A stretch of DNA of 64,000 nucleotides from an uncultured Pseudomonadales bacterium (GTDB lineage Bacteria; Pseudomonadota; Gammaproteobacteria; Pseudomonadales; Azotimanducaceae): positions 1 to 64,000 of the forward strand of contig CALIKQ010000011.1 in the NCBI GenBank assembly GCA_938017975.1, read 5' to 3'. Positions 1-9,566 of the stretch are shown here, in pieces. The translations under genes and the position numbers were made by a program. Positions within the stretch are counted from its first letter, which is position 1; the number at the start of each line of letters is the position of its first letter. The notes below the pieces were generated by a model that did no database searches, was not told the DNA's origin, and was given only the letters and a program-made list of their open reading frames with translations.

Positions 1-488
1 AAACGTCTACAAGGAAGTAAAAAAAGATCTTCAAGACGGCTCAAGTGAACCAAGATACAAAGCTGTCACAGACTAACCAGTAGCTTTAGACCTTAAAAAC
101 ACCGTAAAGAGACCCATAAAAAGACAGTCAAGATTTGTTTAGGTAAAACGCTGCTCTGATTGTGAGGGGGCGGAAGTTTGCGCCAAGTAAAAGCGGAGGG
201 TTTCGGAAGGGTTTTTATCGATGATAGAGATTTTTAGCGTTCAGTCAGCACGCACAGAGGCGTGCTGACGCGGCTTGCAGGCTACCGATCAAAAGGCAGA
301 CATCGGTTGCCAGGGCAACGACGTTAGATTAGATGACGATCCCTGAGAAAATAGAGCGGTAGAAAAGAGTCGAGTAGCCGAGTAACGGACCAAGGCCGAA
401 AGAGGCTGGATTCGACCGAAAACAATCGGTGAAGCTGGATGAATCAGTTTCAAAATAATGCAATGTTCACAAACGGAGAACAGATCCT
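1..488. other. Leader and intergenic region upstream of rpoD
   Basis: This stretch carries no convincing complete gene. A frame open from base 2 to a TAA at 74-76 could be the last 24 codons of an upstream gene; rpoD is often preceded by dnaG, but the peptide is not recognisable as DnaG. From 77 on there is no coding signal. A perfect 10-bp inverted repeat with a 6-nt loop lies at 244-269, without a T-run. The rpoD ribosome binding site (GGAGAA) lies just before 482. I cannot place a sigma-70 promoter with confidence. Confidence 0.5.
244..269. repeat. Perfect 10-bp inverted repeat (hairpin) upstream of rpoD
   Basis: GTCAGCACGC at 244-253 is the exact reverse complement of GCGTGCTGAC at 260-269, with loop ACAGAG. 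It could end transcription of the upstream gene or structure the long rpoD leader. No T-run follows, so it is not a textbook intrinsic terminator. Confidence 0.6.
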
Positions 489-2417
489 ATGGCTAATACG
501 ACTGAAGGTGACTTCGACTCGATCATCGAAAGTGACACGATCGAAAATTCAGCCGACGACATGGACGCGTTAGAGGTCCTCACCAGTCGGATCGTCCTTG
601 CAACTGAGGCCGACGATGAAGTCGAAAACCTAGAGTCTGTACTCAATGGTTTAATCGAGAAGGGTCGGGAACAGGGCTACCTGACCTTTGACACCTTGAC
701 CGAATCATTACCAGACCGCATCTTGGCGTCAGAAGAGTTCGATAATATCTGTCAGGGGTTTGCCGATCTTAACGTTGTGTTGTGCGAGGTTGCGCCAAAA
801 GATATCGCCGACTTAAAAGTAGAGTCTGAAGAAACCCTCTCAGAAGAATCTTTGCTTAATGTACCTGAAGCGGGCAAGACCATGGACCCGGTTCGTATGT
901 ATATGCGCGAAATGGGTACGGTCCCGCTTTTGACGCGGGAAGGGGAAATTGTAATTGCAAAACGGATCGAAGACGGAATTCGTGACGCGATGCGTGTCCT
1001 TGCTTCGTACCCGGGTGCTGTGGAGCACGTGCTTTCAGTGTACGACCGATTGCTTGAGCAGCGCGAGGATCCTTCAGAGAGACTGGACGTATCACCGATC
1101 ATCGCCGGGTTCCTCGATCCTGAAACGGAAATTCCCGATACTTCGGAAATCGCTGAAGCGAAGTCGAGTGGTCAATTCGAAGAGACTGAAACCGAAACTA
1201 ACAATGGCCCCGATCCGGAGTTAGTCACGTATCGCTTCGACCTGATTCGCAAAACGCATAAAGCTTTTCTTCGCGTTGCCAGCAAGCATGAACGAGGCTC
1301 ACCAAAATACAATCAAAGCCTCTCTAAGGTGCAAGAAGTCTTTTGTTTATTGAAGTTGGTTCCGGCAGTCATGGATCCGATTGTTGCTATGGTCCAGTCA
1401 GATGTCACATTGATCCGTGCCCAGGAAAAAACTGTTCGAGACCTCTGCGTGACCAAAGCTGGAATGCCGAAAAGCGAGTTTTTAAAGCGCTATGGCCAAA
1501 GCCAGGTCGACGTGGCTTTCGTAGATCGCCTTGAAAAATCAGGAGAGCCTTGGGCCAACAAAATCAAAGCAAACCGCGTTTCACTGCGTCATGGCATTAA
1601 AACAATGCGCAGGGTTGCCGAAGACCGAGGTCTCTCAATTCCCGAGATTAAAGAAACTCAAAAGGCGTTGCAGTCTGCCATGAATGCAATGCGTCGCGCC
1701 AAGAAAGATATGATTGAAGCCAACCTAAGACTGGTGATTTCGATCGCGAAGAAATACACGAACCGAGGGTTACATTTCCTCGATCTCATCCAAGAGGGCA
1801 ACATTGGGTTGATGAAAGCGGTTGATAAGTTTGAATATCGTCGTGGATTTAAATTTTCAACTTATGCGACTTGGTGGATTCGCCAGGCCATTACGCGAAG
1901 TATTTCTGATTTGGCGAGAACCATTCGGGTGCCTGTCCACATGATGGAAACGGTTAATAAAATAAATCGCCTAAGTCGGCAACTGCTCCAAGAGCTGGGT
2001 CGGCCAGCAACCATAGAGGAACTCAGCCTGAAAATGGAGCTGCCTCAGGATAAAGTGATTAAAGCGCTTGATGTAGCTAAGCAGCCGATTTCTCTCGAAA
2101 CCCCCGTTGGTGACGATGACGATTCAACGATCTGGAATCTTGTGAGCGATGCGTCGGTTGAGTCCCCCCTCGATCATGCTGCGGATGAAGGCCTCCGAGA
2201 AACGACGAATGATGTGTTGACTGCTCTGACTGAAAGAGAGGCGAAGGTGCTTAGAATGCGCTTTGGTATAGATATGAACACCGACCATACGCTCGAAGAA
2301 GTGGGTCGTCAGTTCTCTGTAACTCGCGAGCGGATCCGCCAAATCGAAGCGAAAGCACTTCGCAAGTTACGTCATCCAGCACGGTCTGAGCAGCTCAAGA
2401 GTTTTATTGAGCGCTAA
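489..2417 (+). CDS. rpoD: RNA polymerase primary sigma factor RpoD (sigma-70)
   Basis: This is the housekeeping sigma factor that directs RNA polymerase to -10/-35 promoters. The 642 residues are a normal length for proteobacterial RpoD (E. coli 613). Region 1.1 spans about 48-105. Region 1.2 includes [12 protein letters not shown] near 132-143 and is followed by a non-conserved insert to about 400. Region 2 starts at [12 protein letters not shown] (about 409) and contains the [21 protein letters not shown] and [13 protein letters not shown] segments used for core binding and -10 recognition. Region 4 lies at about 577-640, with the helix-turn-helix [20 protein letters not shown]. The ATG has a GGAGAA Shine-Dalgarno (SD) sequence. 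The leader is long, so the gene may be transcribed on its own. Confidence 0.98.
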   Translation: MANTTEGDFDSIIESDTIENSADDMDALEVLTSRIVLATEADDEVENLESVLNGLIEKGREQGYLTFDTLTESLPDRILASEEFDNICQGFADLNVVLCEVAPKDIADLKVESEETLSEESLLNVPEAGKTMDPVRMYMREMGTVPLLTREGEIVIAKRIEDGIRDAMRVLASYPGAVEHVLSVYDRLLEQREDPSERLDVSPIIAGFLDPETEIPDTSEIAEAKSSGQFEETETETNNGPDPELVTYRFDLIRKTHKAFLRVASKHERGSPKYNQSLSKVQEVFCLLKLVPAVMDPIVAMVQSDVTLIRAQEKTVRDLCVTKAGMPKSEFLKRYGQSQVDVAFVDRLEKSGEPWANKIKANRVSLRHGIKTMRRVAEDRGLSIPEIKETQKALQSAMNAMRRAKKDMIEANLRLVISIAKKYTNRGLHFLDLIQEGNIGLMKAVDKFEYRRGFKFSTYATWWIRQAITRSISDLARTIRVPVHMMETVNKINRLSRQLLQELGRPATIEELSLKMELPQDKVIKALDVAKQPISLETPVGDDDDSTIWNLVSDASVESPLDHAADEGLRETTNDVLTALTEREAKVLRMRFGIDMNTDHTLEEVGRQFSVTRERIRQIEAKALRKLRHPARSEQLKSFIER

Positions 2418-2449
2418 CCGACTGAGCCCTCCTTCAGGTTGCAGTCCTG

Positions 2450-2472
2450 GCCCGACCTAGCTAGAGTCGGGC
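2450..2472 (+). terminator. Possible rpoD terminator hairpin
   Basis: GCCCGAC at 2450-2456 pairs with GTCGGGC at 2466-2472 around a 9-nt loop, 33 nt after the rpoD stop codon. The position suits a terminator, but no T-run follows, so Rho-independent function is uncertain. Confidence 0.35.
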
Positions 2473-2496
2473 TCATGCTCATACCGTGAAGAAATT

Positions 2497-2916
2497 ATGG
2501 CGCCCCTTAACGACGTTCGCACTTTATTCGCTGGCCGATCCTGGTGGGCCAACGGTATATTCCTGTTTTGTCTTTATATGACGGTGATTTACTTGCCGTT
2601 CGACCTTTTTTACAAACCCGTCGCCGAAGACCAAGAAGTTTGGTTTGGCCTTATGTTCACAGGTTGGTCCGCAAAGATGGGCGGGGTGCTGCATTGGCTT
2701 GTTTATGGTTTTGGGGCTTACGGTTTTCTGCACCATCGAACTTGGCTATATCCTTGGGCAGGCCTTTATGTGCTTCAGGTCGCTTTAAGCATGCTGCTCT
2801 GGGCGATGTTCGATGAGCGTGGCAGTGGACTGTGGCAAGGGACAATTGCGGCAGCGCCGTTTATTGGACTTGCTCTATTGCTGCATTTGAAGCCCGCAGC
2901 TTACACCAAACACTGA
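2497..2916 (+). CDS. Small integral membrane protein of unknown function
   Basis: I do not recognise a named family. The 139 residues show about four hydrophobic segments, near 18-36, 60-78, 82-105 and 113-132, joined by short loops, so it should sit in the inner membrane. Aromatic residues are frequent. The ATG lies about 80 bp after rpoD, and the next gene (an SDR) starts 24 bp after its stop, so the two may be co-transcribed. No catalytic motif is visible. Confidence 0.75.
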   Translation: MAPLNDVRTLFAGRSWWANGIFLFCLYMTVIYLPFDLFYKPVAEDQEVWFGLMFTGWSAKMGGVLHWLVYGFGAYGFLHHRTWLYPWAGLYVLQVALSMLLWAMFDERGSGLWQGTIAAAPFIGLALLLHLKPAAYTKH

Positions 2917-2940
2917 TGCAATCTAACGAAGGACAGATTC

Positions 2941-3897
2941 ATGAATGACTTTTCAGGAAGAACTGCGGTAATCACTGGTGGCGGTACGGGCATGGGCCGT
3001 GCCCTGGCAGTCGCGCTGGTCAAAGAAAGCTGCCATGTTGCTATTTGCGATGTCAGCGAGGACGCGATGGCCGAGACTCAGGCTCTGTGTCAAGCAATCA
3101 GTGATGTTCGAGTTACAACCCATCTCTGCGATGTCTCGAGTGAGGAGGATATCAATCGATTTCAGCAGGAAGTCGAGGCAGCGCATGGTGATGTGATTCA
3201 TTTACTCTTCAACAATGCTGGTATTGGTGGCGGCGGAGGCTTTGTTGCGGGCGACCGGGGAGAATGGGAGAAGACCTTCGCAGTTTGCTGGTATGGCGTT
3301 TACTATGGGTGCCGTGCTTTCCTGCCGATGCTGATAAAAAGCGACTCGGGCCATATCGTTAATACCAGCAGCGTTAACGGCTTTTGGGCCTCGTTAGGAC
3401 CCAACGTTCCTCATACAGCCTACGCTGCTGCAAAGTTTGCAGTGAAGGGGTTCTCGGAGGCGCTGATTACTGATCTGCGTTTGAATGCGCCTCACATTAA
3501 TGTTTCGGTGGTGATGCCTGGTCACATTGGCACGTCAATTGCCATTAATTCCGGAAAAATTTTGGGACATACCGCGCCTTTGGAGATGTCTGAAGCGGAA
3601 GTGCGGGATGTGCGTGAAAGACTCATGTCGCAGCCGGGTCCGATGACAGAGTTGCTGATGAACTTGAGTGATGATCAATTACGAGAGTTCATGCACAACC
3701 GCGGAATTGAATTTCGTGACAATGCGCCGACGACAGCTGATCAAGCCGTTGACATTATTCTTTCTGGTGTAAAAAACAATCAGTGGCGTATTCTTGTCGG
3801 TGATGATGCGGAGCGTCTGGATGCACGTGTGCGCGCCAACCCGTTTGATGTTTATGATTTGGACTTCACAGCGTTAACCACGATTTCAGCAAGCTGA
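2941..3897 (+). CDS. Short-chain dehydrogenase/reductase (SDR)
   Basis: This is a classical SDR, an NAD(P)-dependent oxidoreductase acting on an alcohol or ketone. The cofactor-binding glycine motif TGGGTGMG is at residues 12-19 and NNAG at about 91-94. The catalytic serine lies in NTSSVNG and the catalytic pair YAAAK at about 161-165. At 318 residues it is longer than the usual 250, with an extra C-terminal helical part seen in some SDRs of lipid and xenobiotic metabolism. AAGGACAG serves as SD before the ATG. The substrate cannot be told from sequence. It runs convergent with the TPR gene. Confidence 0.9.
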   Translation: MNDFSGRTAVITGGGTGMGRALAVALVKESCHVAICDVSEDAMAETQALCQAISDVRVTTHLCDVSSEEDINRFQQEVEAAHGDVIHLLFNNAGIGGGGGFVAGDRGEWEKTFAVCWYGVYYGCRAFLPMLIKSDSGHIVNTSSVNGFWASLGPNVPHTAYAAAKFAVKGFSEALITDLRLNAPHINVSVVMPGHIGTSIAINSGKILGHTAPLEMSEAEVRDVRERLMSQPGPMTELLMNLSDDQLREFMHNRGIEFRDNAPTTADQAVDIILSGVKNNQWRILVGDDAERLDARVRANPFDVYDLDFTALTTISAS

Positions 3898-3926
3898 GTT
3901 TTGTTGGGGTGGCGCTAAACCCGCAA

Positions 3927-4802
3927 TTATCCCGACAAGGCTTTGAGTTCTTTTTTTATTCTTGCTTTAACTTTCGGGTTTTGGGCCGTCTCCAACGAAG
4001 TCTGAAAAGCAGCCTTTGCTGCTTGAGTATTCCCCTGCGCTGCCTGTGTCATCGCCTGCATCATAGAGACTAACCCTGGTGTCGGATAGTGCCACAGGCC
4101 CTGCCCTTTGATATTTGCGAGGGCATTAAACGCACTCTGAAATTGTTTGTTTCGCAAGTAGAGTTGGGCCAGTTGAAACCAAGCAACCGCCGGGTCGGCT
4201 ATGGTCTTTGTGGCGTCCAACATTAATTGCTCGGCGCCTTCTAGATCGTCTTCTTTTGCGAGGAGTAGACCCTCCGCGAGCTGGTGGTAACTCGGATTGA
4301 GTTGTTTTAGGTTAGGTAGAAGCGCGCGCGCCTGGTCTAAATCTCCGCCAGCAAAGCTCGGTGCATTGATATAAAAGGCGATCACCGCAAAGTTTGAAAG
4401 GACGTGATTCGGATTAACCTCAACAGCCTGCTCCCAGGCCCCGATGGCTTTTTTTGCCACACCGAGCTTTTTAAATATGCTGACATCCTGAACCTGTGAT
4501 AGATGGATTAAACCCTTAAGGTAAAGCGTTTCTGATGGCGCGTAGGAAGCTTCCATGAGCTGATCTGTGATTGCGATAGCCGCTTTATGTTCACCCAATC
4601 GCCAGAGCGCAACCCCTAACTGGAAAGACTGGATGGGAGAACGTGTTTCAGGCGCCATGTCGCCTAAAGCTGATTTGACGGCCAAGAAATCAGAGCCTGG
4701 CACTGATAGCTGTTCTGGGCCTGTTGCTCGCGCAGAGGGAATTAGCACGCAGCAAATTATCGTCAAGTTCAACAGCTTTAGACTACGTTGTTTAAGTTTC
4801 AT
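3927..4802 (-). CDS. Exported TPR-repeat protein
   Basis: The 291-residue protein starts with a basic stretch and a hydrophobic core ending in a likely signal-peptidase site (SARA, residue about 26), so it should be periplasmic. The rest is helical with tetratricopeptide-type repeats, for example GVALWRLGEHKAAIAITDQL, AIGAWEQAVEVNPNH and AWFQLAQLYLRNKQFQSAFNAL. Such repeats form protein-binding scaffolds; the partner is unknown. The gene is divergent from the dehydratase gene, and both start sites lie within a 60-bp gap. Confidence 0.8.
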   Translation of the reverse strand: MKLKQRSLKLLNLTIICCVLIPSARATGPEQLSVPGSDFLAVKSALGDMAPETRSPIQSFQLGVALWRLGEHKAAIAITDQLMEASYAPSETLYLKGLIHLSQVQDVSIFKKLGVAKKAIGAWEQAVEVNPNHVLSNFAVIAFYINAPSFAGGDLDQARALLPNLKQLNPSYHQLAEGLLLAKEDDLEGAEQLMLDATKTIADPAVAWFQLAQLYLRNKQFQSAFNALANIKGQGLWHYPTPGLVSMMQAMTQAAQGNTQAAKAAFQTSLETAQNPKVKARIKKELKALSG

Positions 4803-4860
4803 CTAGGCCTCTTCGTCGGTGATAGACTGCTGGTTGGGGTGACGTCTACGGGGTTCAATT

Positions 4861-5820
4861 GTGGCAAAAGCAAAGCTTAGTGAAGTCGAAGAGGCGGCGC
4901 AATTGGTCTACGCATTGCTTCAGCCAACACCTGCAAGGTTATCTCCAGGGTTGAGCAAATCGGCGGGCGCACACATTTGGTTGAAGCACGAGAATGAACT
5001 TCCCACAGGTGCATTTAAGGTTCGTGGAGGCTTGGTATACCTATCGAAACTTCTTGCTACGGGAACAGTCACCGGGGTTTGCGCGGCGACCCGAGGAAAC
5101 CATGGCCTAAGTGTCGCTTTTGCAGCAGCGCGCCATGACTTACCAGCTGTGATTGTCGTGCCTAACGGTAATAGCCCAGAGAAAAATAGTGCGATTGAAG
5201 CGCTTGGCGCAAGGCTGATTCAAGTTGGTGACGATTACGATGAAAGCGTGCGGTACGCACAGCAACTTGCACAAGATGAAGGGCTTCATCTTGTGCCCTC
5301 CTTCCATGAAGATTTGGTTTTGGGCGTTGCAACCTATGCGCTTGAGTTTCTAAATGCAGTACCCGATATGCAACGAATTTACGTTCCTGTTGGGCTTGGT
5401 TCAGGAATTTGCGGCGTATTGCGTGCTAAGGAAGCGCTGGATCATGAGGTAGAGATTATTGGCGTGGTCTCGGATCAGTTTCAAACCTATCCGCTATCCC
5501 TTGAGGCTGGGCATCCCGTGGTGACCCATCCGGGGTTTTCTATCGCAGATGGACTCTCGGTACGAACAGCCAGCAGAGAAGTCTTATCTGAGTTAAATCG
5601 CGGTGTGAGCCGAGTAATTGCGGTTAGTGATGCAGCCATTTTGGGCGCTATGGGGATGATGATGCGCGAATTAGACCAGCACGTTGAAGGGGCCGGAGCA
5701 GCAGGGCTTGCTGGAGCGCTTTCTGAATCTGATAGGCATAGCCCTCAGGACGTCATCGGCGTCGTCATTTCTGGGGGTAATGTCAGTTCAGCCTTAATGA
5801 CCCAGGCGATGAATCAGTGA
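4861..5820 (+). CDS. Threonine/serine dehydratase-like PLP enzyme (fold type II)
   Basis: This enzyme probably removes the amino group from threonine, serine or a related hydroxy-amino acid. The PLP lysine is K53 in the motif PTGAFKVRGG, typical of the IlvA/TdcB/serine racemase family. The substrate loop reads TRGNHG instead of SAGNHAQG or SSGNHG. The phosphate-binding glycine loop is GLGSG rather than GGGGL. At 319 residues it has only the catalytic domain and no ACT regulatory domain. The start is GTG. The next gene begins inside its stop (ATGA overlap), so the two are translationally coupled. The unusual loops suggest a substrate other than threonine. Confidence 0.85.
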   Translation: MAKAKLSEVEEAAQLVYALLQPTPARLSPGLSKSAGAHIWLKHENELPTGAFKVRGGLVYLSKLLATGTVTGVCAATRGNHGLSVAFAAARHDLPAVIVVPNGNSPEKNSAIEALGARLIQVGDDYDESVRYAQQLAQDEGLHLVPSFHEDLVLGVATYALEFLNAVPDMQRIYVPVGLGSGICGVLRAKEALDHEVEIIGVVSDQFQTYPLSLEAGHPVVTHPGFSIADGLSVRTASREVLSELNRGVSRVIAVSDAAILGAMGMMMRELDQHVEGAGAAGLAGALSESDRHSPQDVIGVVISGGNVSSALMTQAMNQ

Positions 5821-6827
5821 GTTTTGTCAGTTCAGTAGAGCGACTGGGGCCGTTGATTTTGCCTGAGCTACATCCAAGTATAGGGGATAATATTCAAGGC
5901 CCATCGCTGATCGAGGTCCCCGATTGGATTGATCAGCCCCTGGGGCGTTTCTACCTTTATTTCGCTGATCACAAAGGAGAATATATTCGGTTGGCATACG
6001 CCGATGTGTTAACTGGACCGTGGCGTATCCATGAGCCGGGGAGTTTGCGATTGAGTCAAACACACTTTGCCCAGCAAGAGATTGTGCCGACTCCAAAACA
6101 GCGTCAGCTTGTCGAGGCTGCGACGGTAGAACTAACGTTGCCTCATGACCCTATGCTCGATTTGTGCATCCCTCATATCGCGTCCCCCGATGTTCATGTC
6201 GATGAAGAAAATCAGATCATCCGCATGTACTTTCATGGATTGGAGCGATTTGGTGTTCAGCTCACGCGACTCGCAGAGTCCCGCAATGGCATTGATTTTG
6301 TTGCGCATCAAGCTGAATTGGCTCGACCTTATCTTCGGATCTTTGCGTATGACGGGATGACGTATGGAATGGCGATGCCGGGCGTTTTTTATCGATCGAA
6401 GAACGGGCGAACAGATTTTGAACAAGGACCAACGCTGTTTCCGAGTACGATGCGCCATGCGGCGCTCTGGAGAGACGGTAATACACTTTGGGTTTTCTGG
6501 ACCAATGTGGGCGATGCACCCGAGCATATTCTCGTTACCTCAGTTGCCCTTTCCTCGAACTGGATGGATTGGCAGTTGGGAACAACGGAGTCAGTCATGA
6601 AACCGGAACATAGATGGGAGGGAGCCGATCAGCCTATGATGCCCTCCTTGCGAAGTGTTGCCTATGGTCGACAGTGTCAGCTGCGAGATCCCGCGATCTT
6701 TGATCCCCGCGACGGCACACTGTATCTGCTCTATGCCTTGGCTGGTGAAGCAGGGATTGGCCTCGCACGATTAACCATGAATTCCGACAAATCCGCGGCC
6801 AAGCCGGTTGCGGCCGTGCCGAGATAA
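5817..6827 (+). CDS. Five-bladed-propeller, glycoside hydrolase 43-like protein
   Basis: The 336 residues have features of beta-propeller sugar enzymes: IQGPSLIEVPDW near the start, FYLYFADHKGEYIRLAYADVLTGPW, and late GRQCQLRDPAIFDP and GTLYLLYALAGEAGIG. Blade-like repeats combining a D-P or W-G turn with YLYYA-type strands resemble the GH43/GH117/GH130 clans. No signal peptide is visible, so it should be cytoplasmic. It starts at an ATG overlapping the dehydratase stop by 4 bp. Pairing with a PLP dehydratase rather than with sugar genes leaves the true substrate open. Confidence 0.6.
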   Translation: MSFVSSVERLGPLILPELHPSIGDNIQGPSLIEVPDWIDQPLGRFYLYFADHKGEYIRLAYADVLTGPWRIHEPGSLRLSQTHFAQQEIVPTPKQRQLVEAATVELTLPHDPMLDLCIPHIASPDVHVDEENQIIRMYFHGLERFGVQLTRLAESRNGIDFVAHQAELARPYLRIFAYDGMTYGMAMPGVFYRSKNGRTDFEQGPTLFPSTMRHAALWRDGNTLWVFWTNVGDAPEHILVTSVALSSNWMDWQLGTTESVMKPEHRWEGADQPMMPSLRSVAYGRQCQLRDPAIFDPRDGTLYLLYALAGEAGIGLARLTMNSDKSAAKPVAAVPR

Positions 6828-6837
6828 TGAGAAAGCA

Positions 6838-8223
6838 ATGACAAAGCAATCGACGAAATTGACATCCGGTCCAAGGTCGGGGGCCTCGGCATCTCGAGAC
6901 ATGACCGAAGGCTCCGTCTCGAGTCATTTGGTCAGGCTGACCGGGTTTATGTTGTTCGGGTTTATTGCTGTTATGGGCGCCAATTTGATGGAGTCTCTGT
7001 ACATTGGCCGAGTCGGTACATTAGAACTCGCCGCGCTCGGTTTTACGTTCCCGCTCGTGATGACATTGCAGGGAATGACCATGGGGCTTGGGGTTGGCGC
7101 TTCCTCTGTGGTGGCCCGCAGTATCGGTGCGTCCGACTGGCCGAGGGCGAGAAGACTGATCACCCACAGCTTTCTCCTAGTCATCGCGTTTGTGACGATC
7201 GTCGCTGTGGTGATTTACCTCTCATTAGAAACGCTCTTTACGATGCTCGGTGCCAATGATGAAGCGAGAGTGCTGGCCAGTGGCTATATGACCATTTGGC
7301 TATTGGGCCTGCCCTTTTTTGCGATTGCCATGGTGGGTTCATCTCTGATGCGAGCGGCTGGGGATGCGGTTAAACCCAGCTATCTGATGACAGTGGGTGC
7401 AGTGATTCAGGTGTTGATTGGGCCTGTCTTGATTTTTGGATGGGCTGATTTTAAGGGTTATGGCTTAGCAGGCGCAGCACTCGCTTTTGTGATCGCTAGG
7501 ACCTTGAGCTTTTTGATGTATGTGTATTACGCGGTGAAAGATCGGTTGGTTGTTTTCTCTATGGGCGGCCTCCTAAGCTCGAGTCGCGCGATTTTACATG
7601 TAGGGTTGCCTGCGATTGCAGCGAATTTAATCTCTCCAATTTCGCTCACAGTTGTGACTCGATTGCTCGCTGGGCATGGTGAGGCGGTGGTCGCCGGATT
7701 CAGTGTTGCCTCACGCATCGAGACGATGTTGGCGATGGTCATGTGGGCACTATCGATGAGCGTTGCGCCTTTTGTGGGACAGAATTGGGGTGCTGCCCAA
7801 TACGATCGTGTCCGAGCTGCGCTGCGCGGCGCGAATATTTTTGCGTTGGTTTGGGGCGCGTTCGCCTTCCTATGCCTGTATCTGCTTGGCCCAGGTCTCA
7901 TAGCGTTGGTCAACGATGACCCAGCAGTGATTGAGGCAGCAAGCAGTTACTTACTGATCATCCCACTGGGTATGGGCATGATGGGGATTGTTGCCAATAG
8001 CACCTCGAGTTTTAATGCGCTTGGAATGCCTGGACCGCCTTTGATCATTTCTGTGATGCAGATGCTTTTCCTATCTGTACCATTGGCGTTACTTGGAAAT
8101 TATTTGATGGGTTATCAGGGTATTTTTATCGGCAGCGTTGTGGCGATTGTGATTACTGCTGTTACCTCTTTTATTTGGCTGCGTCTTACTCTGAAGCGCC
8201 GCATTAGAACGGCGCTTACTTAG
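6838..8223 (+). CDS. MATE family efflux transporter
   Basis: This is a multidrug/toxin extrusion antiporter with about 12 membrane helices arranged as two homologous halves. Typical early features are NLMESLYIGRVGTLELAALGFTFP and the glycine-rich GLGVGASSVVARSIGA. The frame is open upstream to a TTG at 6808, but the ATG at 6838 fits the family better and lies just after the previous stop at 6827. It would exchange Na+ or H+ for organic cations at the inner membrane. Its 3' end overlaps the convergent MFS gene by 8 bp. Confidence 0.93.
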   Translation: MTKQSTKLTSGPRSGASASRDMTEGSVSSHLVRLTGFMLFGFIAVMGANLMESLYIGRVGTLELAALGFTFPLVMTLQGMTMGLGVGASSVVARSIGASDWPRARRLITHSFLLVIAFVTIVAVVIYLSLETLFTMLGANDEARVLASGYMTIWLLGLPFFAIAMVGSSLMRAAGDAVKPSYLMTVGAVIQVLIGPVLIFGWADFKGYGLAGAALAFVIARTLSFLMYVYYAVKDRLVVFSMGGLLSSSRAILHVGLPAIAANLISPISLTVVTRLLAGHGEAVVAGFSVASRIETMLAMVMWALSMSVAPFVGQNWGAAQYDRVRAALRGANIFALVWGAFAFLCLYLLGPGLIALVNDDPAVIEAASSYLLIIPLGMGMMGIVANSTSSFNALGMPGPPLIISVMQMLFLSVPLALLGNYLMGYQGIFIGSVVAIVITAVTSFIWLRLTLKRRIRTALT

Positions 8224-9481
8224 CTTGAGTCTCTGATCCCGCGCTGATTGAACGGCTAGACTGTGTATTGACCGAAAGTCCGAGCACCGCAACCGCTGCA
8301 ACTAGATACAAAATGATGAAGGTAATCGACGCCGCTGCATAATCGCCGGTTGTGTCGTAGACCCATCCGGCAAAAGGTGTACCAATCAGATGAATGAGCG
8401 CCATCGGCGGCCGCATCGCACCGAGCACCCGTCCAAACGACGCCCGTCCAAAGGCAGCGCCAACCACAGCCCCTTGCATTGGCACAACCCCGCCCATACC
8501 AAAACCGAAGAAGCACGCGCCTAAAAAGAAGAATCCGTAATCGGGCATGATCAGCATGATGAGCTGTCCAACTACTTGAAAAAAAATGCCAAGCCACAGG
8601 GCGTATCGGACTTCCCACCGATCGACTAACCGACCGAAAATGAGCTTGCCGAGGACACCAAATCCCGCTGTTGCTGACGCGATCAATGAGGCATTGAATA
8701 AGCCATAGCCGCGGTCAGTTAATAGGGGCACCATATGAATTAAGGTCCCCGACTGAACACAAAACAGAAGACCAATCACAACAACCAAAATCCAAAAATT
8801 TTTATTGTTTAAGAATTCGCGGGTCTTTAGCGGCGGCTTCGAAGGAGGTAGCCGGGATCTTTCAGTTTCGCCATCAGGAAGTTGTCCCGCATCCTCAGGC
8901 CTTGAAATCACAAACTTGAGGACAATGGGCATGACAAAGACGATGGTGATGAACCCATAGAGCATAAAGCCTTCGCGCCACCCCGCGTAGGTGATCAATG
9001 CAGCACTGATACCGGGCATGATGACACCGGAGACTGAGATTCCGGTCGCAGCGATGCCAAGCGCGGCCCCACGTTTTAAAACAAACCAATTGCTGACCAA
9101 TTTTGAGGTTGCCAGTTGACCCATCGCGCCTGCACCAAAACCAATGAAGAGGCCAAGAATCAGGTAAAATTGGAGGGCTGTTTTCGAAAATCCAAGGGCA
9201 ATAAAACCCGTACCCATGGACAGTGCTCCAAGGGCCATAATCAGTTTTAAGGGATAGCGATCGAGCGCTCGGCCGAGAAAAGGTGCCAGCAACGCACCGA
9301 CGCCCTGGGTGAGCGTGATGCCAACGGCGACGCCGAGCCTTGAATCACCAAACTCGATTGCAATCGCTTTGAAGAAAACACCATAAGAGTAAAAGAAAAA
9401 GCCGACGGCTATAAAGTCTACAAAGAATGCGACAGCCACCATGCGCCAACCGAGGAAACTGCTATCCGGGGTGCGCATCAT
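8216..9481 (-). CDS. MFS transporter, monocarboxylate/OFA-like
   Basis: This is a major facilitator with 12 predicted helices and a short central loop near residue 200-215. The segment FLGRALDRYPLKLIMALGALSMG matches the MFS loop 2-3 region. The overall pattern, including the start GWRMVAVAFFVDFIAVGFFFYSYGVFF, resembles the oxalate/formate and monocarboxylate group, so a small carboxylate is a reasonable substrate guess. The start at MM is preceded by GAGGA about 8 nt upstream. It is divergent from the serine hydrolase gene. Confidence 0.9.
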   Translation of the reverse strand: MMRTPDSSFLGWRMVAVAFFVDFIAVGFFFYSYGVFFKAIAIEFGDSRLGVAVGITLTQGVGALLAPFLGRALDRYPLKLIMALGALSMGTGFIALGFSKTALQFYLILGLFIGFGAGAMGQLATSKLVSNWFVLKRGAALGIAATGISVSGVIMPGISAALITYAGWREGFMLYGFITIVFVMPIVLKFVISRPEDAGQLPDGETERSRLPPSKPPLKTREFLNNKNFWILVVVIGLLFCVQSGTLIHMVPLLTDRGYGLFNASLIASATAGFGVLGKLIFGRLVDRWEVRYALWLGIFFQVVGQLIMLIMPDYGFFFLGACFFGFGMGGVVPMQGAVVGAAFGRASFGRVLGAMRPPMALIHLIGTPFAGWVYDTTGDYAAASITFIILYLVAAVAVLGLSVNTQSSRSISAGSETQAK

Positions 9482-9566
9482 GGGTCATTCCTCAAACCGC
9501 CGATTGTAGCGGTTTCGAATGTTTGTGTAAGCTGGTTTCTCGTCAGTGTGATTCAGGAGCTTGATT

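Noticed and set aside
1-76. End of dnaG upstream of rpoD
   Set aside because: A frame ends at 76, but the 24 codons do not resemble the DnaG C-terminus and the fragment is too short to name.
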